From Actinacidiphila epipremni (lineage in GTDB: Bacteria > Actinomycetota > Actinomycetes > Streptomycetales > Streptomycetaceae): DNA of 64,000 nucleotides. The stretch covers positions 23,926 to 87,925 of the forward strand of contig NZ_JAATEJ010000031.1 in the NCBI RefSeq assembly GCF_012034175.1, given 5' to 3'. Below the pieces are notes generated by a model. The model was not told the DNA's origin and searched no databases. It saw only the letters and a program-made list of their open reading frames with translations. Positions 51,914-59,758 of this stretch are shown piece by piece (the first letter of the stretch is position 1; each line of letters starts with the position of its first letter). The position numbers and the translations under genes are program-made.

Positions 51914-54064
51914 GTGACGGCACCGCCGCGCCCGGGTCCTGCGCGGGGCGGGCAGCTGCCGGTGGCCGTCCATGACGCGCTGGTCTGCGTCGCCGCGCCG
52001 GCCCTGGCCGTCTGCGACCGGGACGGGCAGTTGCGCGGCGCGGGGGTCGCCGGCCTCTACCGGGACGGGCGGCGGTTGCTGGCGCGCTGCGTGCTGACGG
52101 TGGCGGGCGCGGAGCCGGTCACCGTGCAGGCCGGGATGGCGGGTGCGGACCGGGTGCGCTTCGTGGCGGTGGCGCGGACGGCGGCGGACCGCGGGCCGGA
52201 TCCCGCCGTGACGGTGGAGCGGGTGAGGTCCGCCGAGGGCGTCGAGACGATCACGGTGACCAACTCCGGTCCGGCGCGGGCGCTTTTGCCGGTGGAGATC
52301 ACGTTGGGCACTGACCTGGCACCGCTCGCCGCGGTCGCCGCCGGCCGGGCGGCGGCGGGCGTGCCCTGCACGGTCAGCGGGGCGGGGCTGCGCTGGTCGG
52401 ACGGGGAACGGACGGTGCGGACCACCGTCCGGCCCGCGCCCGACGTGGTGCTCGCGGCGACCGGGGTGCTGGGCTGGCGGCTGGACGTGCCGGCGGGCGC
52501 GTCACGGGTGATCGAGCTGCGGACCGGGCTCGGGCCGCCGCCGGGCGGCGGTCCCGGTGGCCGCTCGGGCACGGAGTCCCGGGGCGACTCCGACGCGGGG
52601 CCGCTCGCCGGCCCCGGCTCGTGGTCGTGGTCGCGGTCGCGGTCGCGCGGGAGTACGGGAGCCGGCGGCGGCGTCGGACCGCGAGCAGCCGCCGGGGACG
52701 GCAGCGTTGGGTCGGCGCCTGCCGCTTTCGCGCGGCCCCCGCTGCTGTGGCCGGCGGCGGAGCTGGAGGCGGACGATCCGCGGGCGGGAGCACTGCTGCG
52801 CACCTCGCTCGACGATCTGCAGGGCCTGCTGCTGCGGGACCCTCGGCATCCCGCCGACCTGCATGTGGCCGCCGGCGCTCCGTGGCGTCTGGCGACGGTG
52901 CCGCCCGACGCGCTGTGGGCGGCACGGATGCTGCTGCCGTTCGGCACGCGCCTGGCGGCCGGGACGCTGCACACGCTCGCACGGATCCAGGACCCGGGAA
53001 GCGGGCGGATCGGGGGTCCGGCCCGCGATACGGGCCCGCAGTTGCCGCCGCTGTCCTGCGCGGTGGAGGCGACGCCGCTGTTCGTGACGGTGCTGGCCGA
53101 GGCATGGCGATGGGGGCTTCCGGCGCGGGAGGTGGAGCCGCTGCTGCCCGCGGCGGAGCGGTGCCTGGGGTGGTTGCGCGGGGTCGCCACGGCGTCCGCG
53201 GCCGAGGGGCTGATCGCCGACCCGGCGCCGGGCGGGCCGCTGCGGGCGGAGGTGCAGGCGTATGCGCACCGGGCGGCGCTGCAGGGTGCGGACCTGCTGG
53301 AGGCGTTCGGCCGACCGGGGGCGCAGGAGTGGCGGGAGCGGGCGGCGGGGATGAGGGCCGCCTTCCGGCGGCGGTTCCTGCGCGACGGCCCGGCGGGCGT
53401 GCGGCCGGTCGTCGCGTGCACGGCGGACGGCAGGGCGCTCGACGTCGTGGCGTCGTCGCTGGCGCATCTGCTGGACGGCGGGCTGGCGGGTGCGGGCGGG
53501 ACGACGCCGGGGCTGCTGGACAAGGAGCAGAAGGCGCAGCTCGCGCGGTTGCTGGCGGCGCCGGACATGGACGGCGGCTGGGGCCTGCGGACGCTGTCCG
53601 CCGCAGCGCCGGGGTTCAGTGCGTTCGGGCACCGCAGCGGGGCGGTGCGCGTGCACGACACCGCGGTGGCGGTGACCGGGCTCGCGGCAGCGGGGCTGGA
53701 GGAAGCGGCGGCGTCGCTGCTCGGCGGCTTGCTCGGCGCGGCGGAGGCGTTCGGGATGCGGCTGCCGGAGATATACGCGGGGGAGCAGCGGGTGCGGGGA
53801 CGTGCGCCCTGCCCGCATCCGGTGGCGTGCCGGCCCGCAGCGCTCGCGGCGGCCGGGGCGGTGCATGTGCTGGCCGCGCTGGCGGGTGTGCGGCCGGACG
53901 TGCCGGGCGGCAGCGTGGCGCTGCGGCCACTGGTGTGCGCGCCGGCGGGCGCGGTGCGGGTGAGCGGCCTGCGGGTGGCGCAGGCGCCGTTCGCGGTCCG
54001 CGTCGGCCGGCTGGGCACCGCGATGGTGGAGGAGGCGGCGCCCGGGCTGCGGCTCGGGGCCTGA
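51914..54064 (+). CDS. Glycogen debranching enzyme-like protein
   Basis: 716 residues. The N-terminal ~190 match the GDE_N_bis domain (VAVHDALVCVAAPALAVCDRDGQLRG, GLYRDGRRLLARCVL). The rest looks like a six-hairpin amylo-alpha-1,6-glucosidase fold (LLWPAAELEADDPRAGALL, HRSGAVRVHDTAVAVTGL, EIYAGEQRV). It presumably acts on alpha-glucan, though the exact bond is not shown. Between the domains lies a low-complexity insert with a hexanucleotide-encoded WSWSRSRSR run. The GTG at 51914 follows GGGAAGC; a longer N-terminus has no homology. Confidence 0.8.
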   Translation: MTAPPRPGPARGGQLPVAVHDALVCVAAPALAVCDRDGQLRGAGVAGLYRDGRRLLARCVLTVAGAEPVTVQAGMAGADRVRFVAVARTAADRGPDPAVTVERVRSAEGVETITVTNSGPARALLPVEITLGTDLAPLAAVAAGRAAAGVPCTVSGAGLRWSDGERTVRTTVRPAPDVVLAATGVLGWRLDVPAGASRVIELRTGLGPPPGGGPGGRSGTESRGDSDAGPLAGPGSWSWSRSRSRGSTGAGGGVGPRAAAGDGSVGSAPAAFARPPLLWPAAELEADDPRAGALLRTSLDDLQGLLLRDPRHPADLHVAAGAPWRLATVPPDALWAARMLLPFGTRLAAGTLHTLARIQDPGSGRIGGPARDTGPQLPPLSCAVEATPLFVTVLAEAWRWGLPAREVEPLLPAAERCLGWLRGVATASAAEGLIADPAPGGPLRAEVQAYAHRAALQGADLLEAFGRPGAQEWRERAAGMRAAFRRRFLRDGPAGVRPVVACTADGRALDVVASSLAHLLDGGLAGAGGTTPGLLDKEQKAQLARLLAAPDMDGGWGLRTLSAAAPGFSAFGHRSGAVRVHDTAVAVTGLAAAGLEEAAASLLGGLLGAAEAFGMRLPEIYAGEQRVRGRAPCPHPVACRPAALAAAGAVHVLAALAGVRPDVPGGSVALRPLVCAPAGAVRVSGLRVAQAPFAVRVGRLGTAMVEEAAPGLRLGA
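52621..52650 (+). repeat. Hexanucleotide repeat inside the debranching-enzyme gene
   Basis: GTGGTC/GCGGTC units repeat about five times, coding the Trp/Arg-Ser alternation in the inter-domain linker. Being a multiple of six it can change length without shifting the frame. Confidence 0.6.
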
Positions 54065-54211
54065 GCGGTGGGTGCGGCGTCGGGCGCCCGCCCGGGGCCG
54101 GGGGCGAGCCGTACCGGACCCGGACCCGGGGGCGAGCCGGACCGGGCCGCGGGGGCGCGCCGGGCGGGGGAGCGCATGAGGTGATCGCGGAGGTGTCGAT
54201 CCGGCTGATTA

Positions 54212-54226
54212 TCGTCAAGCAGACGA
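54212..54226 (+). promoter_or_regulatory. Operator overlapping the Nudix-regulator promoter
   Basis: TCGTC-AAGCA-GACGA is a perfect 5+5 repeat; the flanks TTA/CTAA extend it imperfectly. It lies just before TAAGAT (54228-54233), which ends 6 nt before the ATG, so a bound repressor would block the promoter. Confidence 0.6.
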
Positions 54227-54239
54227 CTAAGATCGCGGC

Positions 54240-54974
54240 ATGTCGCCCTACGACCCGTCGGCCTTTCCGCCCTTCGCCGTGACCGTCGACCTGGTCGTGC
54301 TCACGGTGCGGCATCACGCGCTGTGTGCGTTGTCCGTGCGGCGCGGGGAGCCGCCGTTCCAGGGGCGGTGGGCGCTGCCCGGCGGGTTCGTGCGGGCCGA
54401 CGAGGATCTGTCGCAGGCCGCGGCGCGGGAGCTGGCCGAGGAGACCGGGCTGCGGGCGCAGAGCGGCGCGCACCTCGAACAGCTCGCGACGTACGGCGAT
54501 CCGCAGCGTGACCCGCGGATGCGGGTGGTGAGCGTCGCCCATCTGGTGCTGGCGCCGGACCTGCCCGCGCCGCGGGCCGGCGGGGACGCGCGCAGCGCAC
54601 GCTGGGCGCCGGTCGGGACGCTGCTGGGCGAGGACGGCCCGGACCACCCCGGCGACGCCCCGCCGCTGGCCTTCGACCATGCGCGGATCCTGGCCGACGG
54701 GGTGGAGCGGGCCCGGTCGAAGATCGAGTATTCGTCGCTGGCCACGGCCTTCTGCCCGCCGGAGTTCACGGTGGGGGAGTTGCGCCGGGTGTACGAGGCG
54801 GTGTGGGGAGTGGCGCTCGACCCGCGCAACTTCCACCGCAAGGTGACCGGCACGGTGGGCTTCCTGGTGCCGACCGGTGGGACGACGACGCGTCAGGGCG
54901 GGCGCCCCGCACAGTTGTTCAGGGCGGGCGGGGCCACCCTGCTCAATCCGCCGATGCTGCGACCCGAGGTGTAG
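54240..54974 (+). CDS. NrtR-type Nudix-related transcriptional regulator
   Basis: 244 residues. The Nudix box spans about 48-71 (GGFVRADEDLSQAAARE, then LAEETGL) and retains the Glu residues. The C-terminal ~90 residues form the winged helix of NrtR proteins (ATAFCPPEFTVGELRRVYEAVWGVALDPRNFHRKV). NrtR proteins usually bind ADP-ribose and control NAD metabolism or sugar genes. With a promoter palindrome directly upstream it is probably autoregulated. Its target may also be the ABC transporter gene starting 43 bp after its stop. Confidence 0.88.
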   Translation: MSPYDPSAFPPFAVTVDLVVLTVRHHALCALSVRRGEPPFQGRWALPGGFVRADEDLSQAAARELAEETGLRAQSGAHLEQLATYGDPQRDPRMRVVSVAHLVLAPDLPAPRAGGDARSARWAPVGTLLGEDGPDHPGDAPPLAFDHARILADGVERARSKIEYSSLATAFCPPEFTVGELRRVYEAVWGVALDPRNFHRKVTGTVGFLVPTGGTTTRQGGRPAQLFRAGGATLLNPPMLRPEV

Positions 54975-54977
54975 TTA

Positions 54978-55010
54978 TCGGGCATTATGCCCGAATTGCG
55001 GGGTTATGGT
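54978..55010 (+). promoter_or_regulatory. Palindrome and -10 element before the ABC transporter
   Basis: TCGGGCAT-T-ATGCCCGA (54978-54994) is a perfect 8+8 palindrome lying at the -35 position of TATGGT (55005-55010). The -10 ends 6 nt before GTG 55017, so the message would be leaderless and the palindrome a likely operator. Confidence 0.55.
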
Positions 55011-55016
55011 GCTGGG

Positions 55017-56822
55017 GTGATCCAGGCCATCGGATTGACCAGCATGCCCCGCCGGGGCGCTCCGCCCGCCGTCGCCGACCTCACCTTCGACCTCCGCCCG
55101 GGCGAGGTCACCGGCCTGCTCGGACCCGCCGGCTCCGGCAAGTCCACCGCCCTACGGCTACTGCTCGGCCTCCAGGCCGGCCGCGGCGCCACACTCGTCG
55201 ACGGTCGCCCGCTGCACGAGCTCGCCCGGCCCGGCAGGGTGATCGGCGCCGTGCTCGGCGACGTCCCCGGCCACCCCCGCCGCACCGCCCGCGGCCACCT
55301 GCGGATGCTCTGCGCCGCGCACGGCCTGCCCGCCTCCCGCGCCGACGACGTCATGGACGGACTCGGACTCGGCGCGCTCGCCGACCGGCCGCTCGGCACG
55401 TACTCGCTGGCCATGGACCGGCGCCTGGCGTTCGCCGTCGCGCTGCTGGCGGACCCGCACGCGCTCGTCGTGGACGACCCGGCGCGCGATCTGGCGCCCC
55501 GCGAGGCCGCCTGGGTGCACGCGCTGGTCCGCCGGCACGCCGCTGCCGGCGGCGCCGTCCTGCTGACCGGCCGCGACCCGGGGGCGCTGGGCAGGACCGC
55601 GGACCGGCTGGTGGTGCTCGCCGGCGGGCGGATCGTCGCCGACCAGCCGGCCGAGCAGTTCGCCGGCAGCCGGCTGCGCCCGCATGTCGCCGTACGCTCG
55701 CCGTACGCCCAGCGGCTCGCCGGACTGCTCGCGGACGACGGCGCGGAGGTGGTCGCCGCCGGGGGCAGCCGTATCGCCGTCTACGGGGCCGATTCCGCGG
55801 CCGTCGGCGAGATCGCCCACCGGCACGGCATCCTGCTGCACCAGCTCGCCGACCGGCCGGCCACCGCCGCGCTGCCCGCGCCCGCCCCCGCGCCCGCCCC
55901 CGGCCCCTCCGCGCACGCCGTACCCGCCCCCGCCCGGCGGCGGCTCGCGCTGCCCGCCCGCAGGCCCCGGCCGGCGCCGCAGCGGACCCCGCACAGCCCC
56001 CTGCACCCGCTGCGCTACGAGCTGCGCCGCTGCTTCGGGGTGCGCACCCCCTGGCCGCTGGTGGCCGGCACGGTTCTCGCCTCCGTGCTCGGCGCCCTCC
56101 TCCTGGCGCGCGGCGGGGCCGTACCCACCTCACCGCTGCGGCTGCTGGCCGGCTGGCCGGCCGAACTGCCGCTGCCCGCCGCCGCGATCGGCGCCGGGGC
56201 GATCGGCGCGCTGTCGTACGGGCAGGAGTTCGCCTTCCCCGCCCTGACCGCGGGCTTCGGCCCCGAACCGCGCGCCCCCCGGCTGCTGGCCGCCAAACTC
56301 GCGGTCAGCGGCGGCCTCGCGCTGCTGACCGCCGCGCTGGCCGCGCTCGCCGACACCGCCGTGCTGCGGCTCGCCCTCGGACCGGGCCGCGTACCGGACC
56401 CGACCGCGCTGTCGGCCACGACCGTGGGCTGGGCGGCGCTCGCCGTCGCGTGCGCGTGGACCGGAGTGCTCGCCGCCTGCGCGTTCCGCACCACCGCGCT
56501 CGGGCTGTCCGCCGTGCTCTCGGTGCCGTTGCTGGTCGCACCGGCCCTGCGGGCCCTGCTCGGCGGGCGTACCGGCCGGCAATTCCGCGAGGCGGGCGGC
56601 GCGTTGTGGTCGGTGGCCACCGGGGCGTCGCGGGCCGACAACCGCGCCGCGCTGGCGACACTGAGCTCGGCCGCCCAACCCCTCGGCCTCGCCCTGGCGT
56701 TGTCGCTGTCCTGCCTGGTCGTCGCCTTCGCCGCAAGCACGTTGCGGGCCCGCAGGCGGGGCCGCGGGCCAACTCCCATCCGTACCGCGGGAGCTGGCGG
56801 CGTCGACAGCGAGGACGTGTGA
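55017..56822 (+). CDS. ABC transporter, ATPase and membrane part in one chain
   Basis: 601 residues. N-terminal ATPase: Walker A GPAGSGKST (36-44), but the signature that should read LSGGQ is YSLAM, and Walker B ends in VVDDPA, with Asp where the catalytic Glu is expected. The second half (about 330-590) has six hydrophobic helices (PLVAGTVLASVLGALLLA, SLSCLVVAFAAS). A Pro/Ala linker joins them. This fits the CcmA-like exporter gene found beside whiH in streptomycetes (recollection). GTG 55017 is preferred because MIQAIGLTS matches the family and the promoter fits; ATG 54987 is an alternative. Confidence 0.82.
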   Translation: MIQAIGLTSMPRRGAPPAVADLTFDLRPGEVTGLLGPAGSGKSTALRLLLGLQAGRGATLVDGRPLHELARPGRVIGAVLGDVPGHPRRTARGHLRMLCAAHGLPASRADDVMDGLGLGALADRPLGTYSLAMDRRLAFAVALLADPHALVVDDPARDLAPREAAWVHALVRRHAAAGGAVLLTGRDPGALGRTADRLVVLAGGRIVADQPAEQFAGSRLRPHVAVRSPYAQRLAGLLADDGAEVVAAGGSRIAVYGADSAAVGEIAHRHGILLHQLADRPATAALPAPAPAPAPGPSAHAVPAPARRRLALPARRPRPAPQRTPHSPLHPLRYELRRCFGVRTPWPLVAGTVLASVLGALLLARGGAVPTSPLRLLAGWPAELPLPAAAIGAGAIGALSYGQEFAFPALTAGFGPEPRAPRLLAAKLAVSGGLALLTAALAALADTAVLRLALGPGRVPDPTALSATTVGWAALAVACAWTGVLAACAFRTTALGLSAVLSVPLLVAPALRALLGGRTGRQFREAGGALWSVATGASRADNRAALATLSSAAQPLGLALALSLSCLVVAFAASTLRARRRGRGPTPIRTAGAGGVDSEDV

Positions 56823-56849
56823 TTCGTCCCGATAAAACGTCAATTATCA

Positions 56850-56866
56850 GGTGAGGGATGCTCACC
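56850..56866. terminator. Small hairpin after the ABC transporter gene
   Basis: GGTGAG-GGATG-CTCACC, 6-bp stem, followed by CTTTCG and a CTTTT stretch. Weak, but placed 28 bp after the stop. Confidence 0.4.
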
Positions 56867-56927
56867 CTTTCGTGTGCTTTTCAGCAAAGCCCTCAAGGCC
56901 CGCATCGGCATCGCCGACAAAGGATGC

Positions 56928-57833
56928 GTGAGTACCCTTGCGCACACCATGATGACCGCGGCTCGATCCGCCGACTCCGGCATCGCCGGCCCGGGCGAGC
57001 TGGACCGCTACCCGTACCCGGAAACCCCCGGTGGTGAACGCCCAGGAATCGGGTCCTGGGAAGGCATGGATCCGGACATGAGCCGGGTCGGCCGCCGCGC
57101 GGGCGGCAGCCGGGGCCGCGGGCTGCACGGCCAACTCGTCCAGCAGCTCGGCCAGATGATCGTCTCCGGTGACCTGGGCGCCGACCGCCCGCTGGTCCCC
57201 GAGGAGATCGGCCAGCGCTTCGAGGTCTCCCGCACCGTGGTGCGCGAGTCCCTCCGGGTGCTGGAGGCCAAGGGCCTGGTCAGCGCCCGCCCCAACGTCG
57301 GCACCCGGGTCCGCCCGGTGGCCGACTGGAATCTGCTCGACCCCGACATCATCGAATGGCGCGCCTTCGGGCCGCAACGCGAGGAGCAGCGCCGCGAGCT
57401 GCTCGAACTGCGCTGGACGATCGAGCCGCTCGCCGCCCGGCTCGCCGCCGGCCACGGCCGCGAGGACGTCCAGCAGCGGCTCACCGACATGGCGGAGATC
57501 ATGGCCCACGCCGCCGCCCAGGGCGACGCCCTCACGTTCACCCGCGCCGACGTCGAGTTCCACTCCCTGCTGCTCCAGGTCGCCGGCAACCGGATGCTGG
57601 AGCACCTGTCCGGCATCGTCTCCTCGGCCCTCCAGGTCTCCGGCGGCCCGGTCACCGGCTGCGAGCGTCCGGGTGACGCCTCGGTAGGGCTGCACCACCG
57701 GATCGTCGAGGCGCTCGCCGGGGGCGACGGCGGCACCGCGGAGGCCGCGATGCGCCAGCTGCTGTCCGTGCCCTCCTCGGAGCAGTCCGCCGCTGCCGCC
57801 GACCATGTCGTGCCGGCCCCCCGAGAGCACTGA
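56928..57833 (+). CDS. whiH: Sporulation regulator WhiH (GntR/FadR family)
   Basis: 301 residues. A ~65-residue leader precedes a winged helix (about 70-135: LVQQLGQMIVSGDLG, PEEIGQRFEVSRTVVRESLRVLEAKGLVSARP). The C-terminal FCD helical domain (about 155-285) holds metal-type residues in the DIIEWR, FTRADVEFHSLLL and LHHRIVEALA blocks. The sequence agrees closely with what I remember of S. coelicolor WhiH, needed for sporulation septation, and hrdB follows as expected. The GTG at 56928 has AAAGGA four bases upstream; an ATG follows 21 bp later. Confidence 0.9.
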   Translation: MSTLAHTMMTAARSADSGIAGPGELDRYPYPETPGGERPGIGSWEGMDPDMSRVGRRAGGSRGRGLHGQLVQQLGQMIVSGDLGADRPLVPEEIGQRFEVSRTVVRESLRVLEAKGLVSARPNVGTRVRPVADWNLLDPDIIEWRAFGPQREEQRRELLELRWTIEPLAARLAAGHGREDVQQRLTDMAEIMAHAAAQGDALTFTRADVEFHSLLLQVAGNRMLEHLSGIVSSALQVSGGPVTGCERPGDASVGLHHRIVEALAGGDGGTAEAAMRQLLSVPSSEQSAAAADHVVPAPREH

Positions 57834-57844
57834 CCGCCCCGCCC

Positions 57845-57886
57845 GGCCGCCGCGGGCCCCGCGCACACCGGGGGCCGGCGGCGGCC
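57845..57886. terminator. GC-rich terminator after whiH
   Basis: GGCCGCCGC pairs with GCGGCGGCC (57878-57886), continuing after one mismatch with GGCCCC against GGGGCC; loop 10 nt. It lies 11 bp after the whiH stop. Confidence 0.7.
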
Positions 57887-57960
57887 CCGTGTGTGTCACA
57901 TGTCCGACTTTGCCGCTGATCTGCACAATTTGGGGTGTGACTCGGGCCACGTAAGCTGGG

Positions 57961-57988
57961 CGTAACGCCAGACGAGGCAGTGCGATGA
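57961..57988 (+). promoter_or_regulatory. hrdB promoter of ECF (ShbA) type
   Basis: CGTAAC (57961-57966), a 16-bp spacer, CGATGA (57983-57988). As I recall, these are the elements reported for the ShbA-dependent hrdB promoter of Streptomyces griseus. The predicted leader is ~95 nt. No TTGACA-type promoter was seen in this gap. Confidence 0.65.
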
Positions 57989-58090
57989 CTTAAGAGGTGG
58001 CGGCGGTACGAGGAATATTCAGCATCGAATACGACGCTGAGTCGCCGTGCGGTTCCACCGAGTCGTTCCCATCGTTCCGAGAGGTTGTTC

Positions 58091-59671
58091 GTGTCGGCCA
58101 GCACATCCCGTACGCTCCCGTCCGAGATCGCCGAGTCCGAGTCTCTGATGGCGCTCATCGAGCAGGGTAAGGCCCAGGGGCAGATCGCAGGCGACGATGT
58201 GCGTCGGGCGTTCGAAGCGGACCAGATTCCGGCAACCCAGTGGAAGAACGTTCTGCGCAGCCTCAACCAGGTCCTCGATGAGGAGGGTGTGACGCTGATG
58301 GTGAGTGCCGCCGAGGCGCCCAAGCGCACCCGTAAGAGCGTCGCAGCCAAGAGCCCGGCGAAACGTACTGCCACCAAGACGGTCGCCGCCAAGGCGACCC
58401 CTGCCAAGAAGACCGTAGCGCCCAAGGCCCCGGCTCCCGAGCCGGTGGTCGAGGCCGAGACCACGGTGGAGCCATCGGTGGAGGCGGAAAACCCAGCGGC
58501 GGCCAGGAAGGCGCCCGCGAAGAAGGCCGCGGCGGCCAAGAAGACGGCCGCCAAGAAGGCCCCCGCGAAGAAGGCGACAGCGGCCAAGAAGACGGCCGCC
58601 GCGCCCGGCGAGGACGAGGCGATCGAGGCCGAGGAGGCGCTTGAGGACGTCGCGCCCGGCACCGGTGGCGAGGACGAGCCGGAGAAGGCGGAGTCCGAGA
58701 GCTTCGTGCTCTCCGACGACGACGAGGACGACGCGCCCGCGCAGCAGGTCGCGGTCGCCGGCGCCACCGCCGACCCGGTCAAGGACTACCTCAAGCAAAT
58801 CGGCAAGGTCCCGCTGCTCAACGCCGAGCAGGAGGTGGAGCTGGCCAAGCGCATCGAGGCGGGCCTCTTCGCCGAGGACAAGCTCGCGGCGGCCGACAAG
58901 CTCGCCCCCAAGCTCAAGCGCGAGCTGGAGATCATCGCCGAGGACGGCCGCTGGGCCAAGAACCACCTGCTGGAGGCCAACCTCCGGCTGGTCGTCTCGC
59001 TCGCCAAGCGCTACACCGGCCGCGGCATGCTCTTCCTGGACCTGATCCAGGAGGGCAACCTGGGCCTGATCCGCGCGGTCGAGAAGTTCGACTACACCAA
59101 GGGCTTCAAGTTCTCCACGTACGCCACCTGGTGGATCCGGCAGGCGATCACCCGCGCGATGGCCGACCAGGCCCGCACCATCCGTATCCCGGTGCACATG
59201 GTCGAGGTCATCAACAAGCTGGCCAGGGTGCAGCGCCAGATGCTCCAGGACCTGGGCCGCGAGCCCACCCCGGAGGAGCTGGCCAAGGAACTCGACATGA
59301 CCCCGGAGAAGGTCATCGAGGTCCAGAAGTACGGCCGCGAGCCCATCTCGCTGCACACCCCGCTCGGCGAGGACGGCGACAGCGAGTTCGGTGACCTCAT
59401 CGAGGACTCCGAGGCGGTCGTGCCCGCCGACGCGGTCAGCTTCACGCTTCTGCAGGAGCAGCTGCACTCCGTGCTGGACACCCTGTCCGAGCGCGAGGCG
59501 GGCGTGGTCTCGATGCGCTTCGGCCTGACCGACGGCCAGCCCAAGACGCTGGACGAGATCGGCAAGGTCTACGGCGTCACGCGCGAGCGGATCCGGCAGA
59601 TCGAGTCCAAGACCATGTCCAAGCTGCGCCACCCCTCGCGCTCGCAGGTCCTGCGGGACTACCTGGACTGA
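58091..59671 (+). CDS. hrdB: Principal RNA polymerase sigma factor HrdB
   Basis: 526 residues. Housekeeping sigma-70. Region 1.1 is at the start (SRTLPSEIAESESLMALIEQGKAQ); a long Ala/Lys-rich linker (about 75-180, repeats of AKK-x-A-x-KK) follows. Region 1.2 is in DPVKDYLKQIGKVPLLNAEQE, region 2 in EGNLGLIRAVEKFDYTKGFKF and YATWWIRQAITRAMADQ, region 4.2 in GVTRERIRQIESKTMSKLR. The linker length varies among streptomycetes. The GTG at 58091 begins the known MSASTSRTLP start and has GAGAGG upstream. Confidence 0.98.
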   Translation: MSASTSRTLPSEIAESESLMALIEQGKAQGQIAGDDVRRAFEADQIPATQWKNVLRSLNQVLDEEGVTLMVSAAEAPKRTRKSVAAKSPAKRTATKTVAAKATPAKKTVAPKAPAPEPVVEAETTVEPSVEAENPAAARKAPAKKAAAAKKTAAKKAPAKKATAAKKTAAAPGEDEAIEAEEALEDVAPGTGGEDEPEKAESESFVLSDDDEDDAPAQQVAVAGATADPVKDYLKQIGKVPLLNAEQEVELAKRIEAGLFAEDKLAAADKLAPKLKRELEIIAEDGRWAKNHLLEANLRLVVSLAKRYTGRGMLFLDLIQEGNLGLIRAVEKFDYTKGFKFSTYATWWIRQAITRAMADQARTIRIPVHMVEVINKLARVQRQMLQDLGREPTPEELAKELDMTPEKVIEVQKYGREPISLHTPLGEDGDSEFGDLIEDSEAVVPADAVSFTLLQEQLHSVLDTLSEREAGVVSMRFGLTDGQPKTLDEIGKVYGVTRERIRQIESKTMSKLRHPSRSQVLRDYLD

Positions 59672-59693
59672 CGCGCGGCGCGCTTTCTGCGGA

Positions 59694-59758
59694 TGCGGCC
59701 TCCGGCCCTGTCTATGACTCTGGGTGTCCAGAGCCGTTCACAGAGTCAGGAGGCCGTA
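59694..59758 (+). promoter_or_regulatory. Leader fold covering the protease ribosome site, with two alternative stems
   Basis: TGCGGCCTCC (59694-59703) pairs with GGAGGCCGTA (59749-59758), hiding the GGAGG Shine-Dalgarno and the first base of the ATG. Inside, TGACTCTG (59715-59722) pairs with CAGAGTCA (59741-59748). A competing stem CTCTGG/CCAGAG (59718-59723/59728-59733, loop GTGT) uses the same bases. It lies 23 nt after the hrdB stop, so it might also terminate hrdB. Confidence 0.55.
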
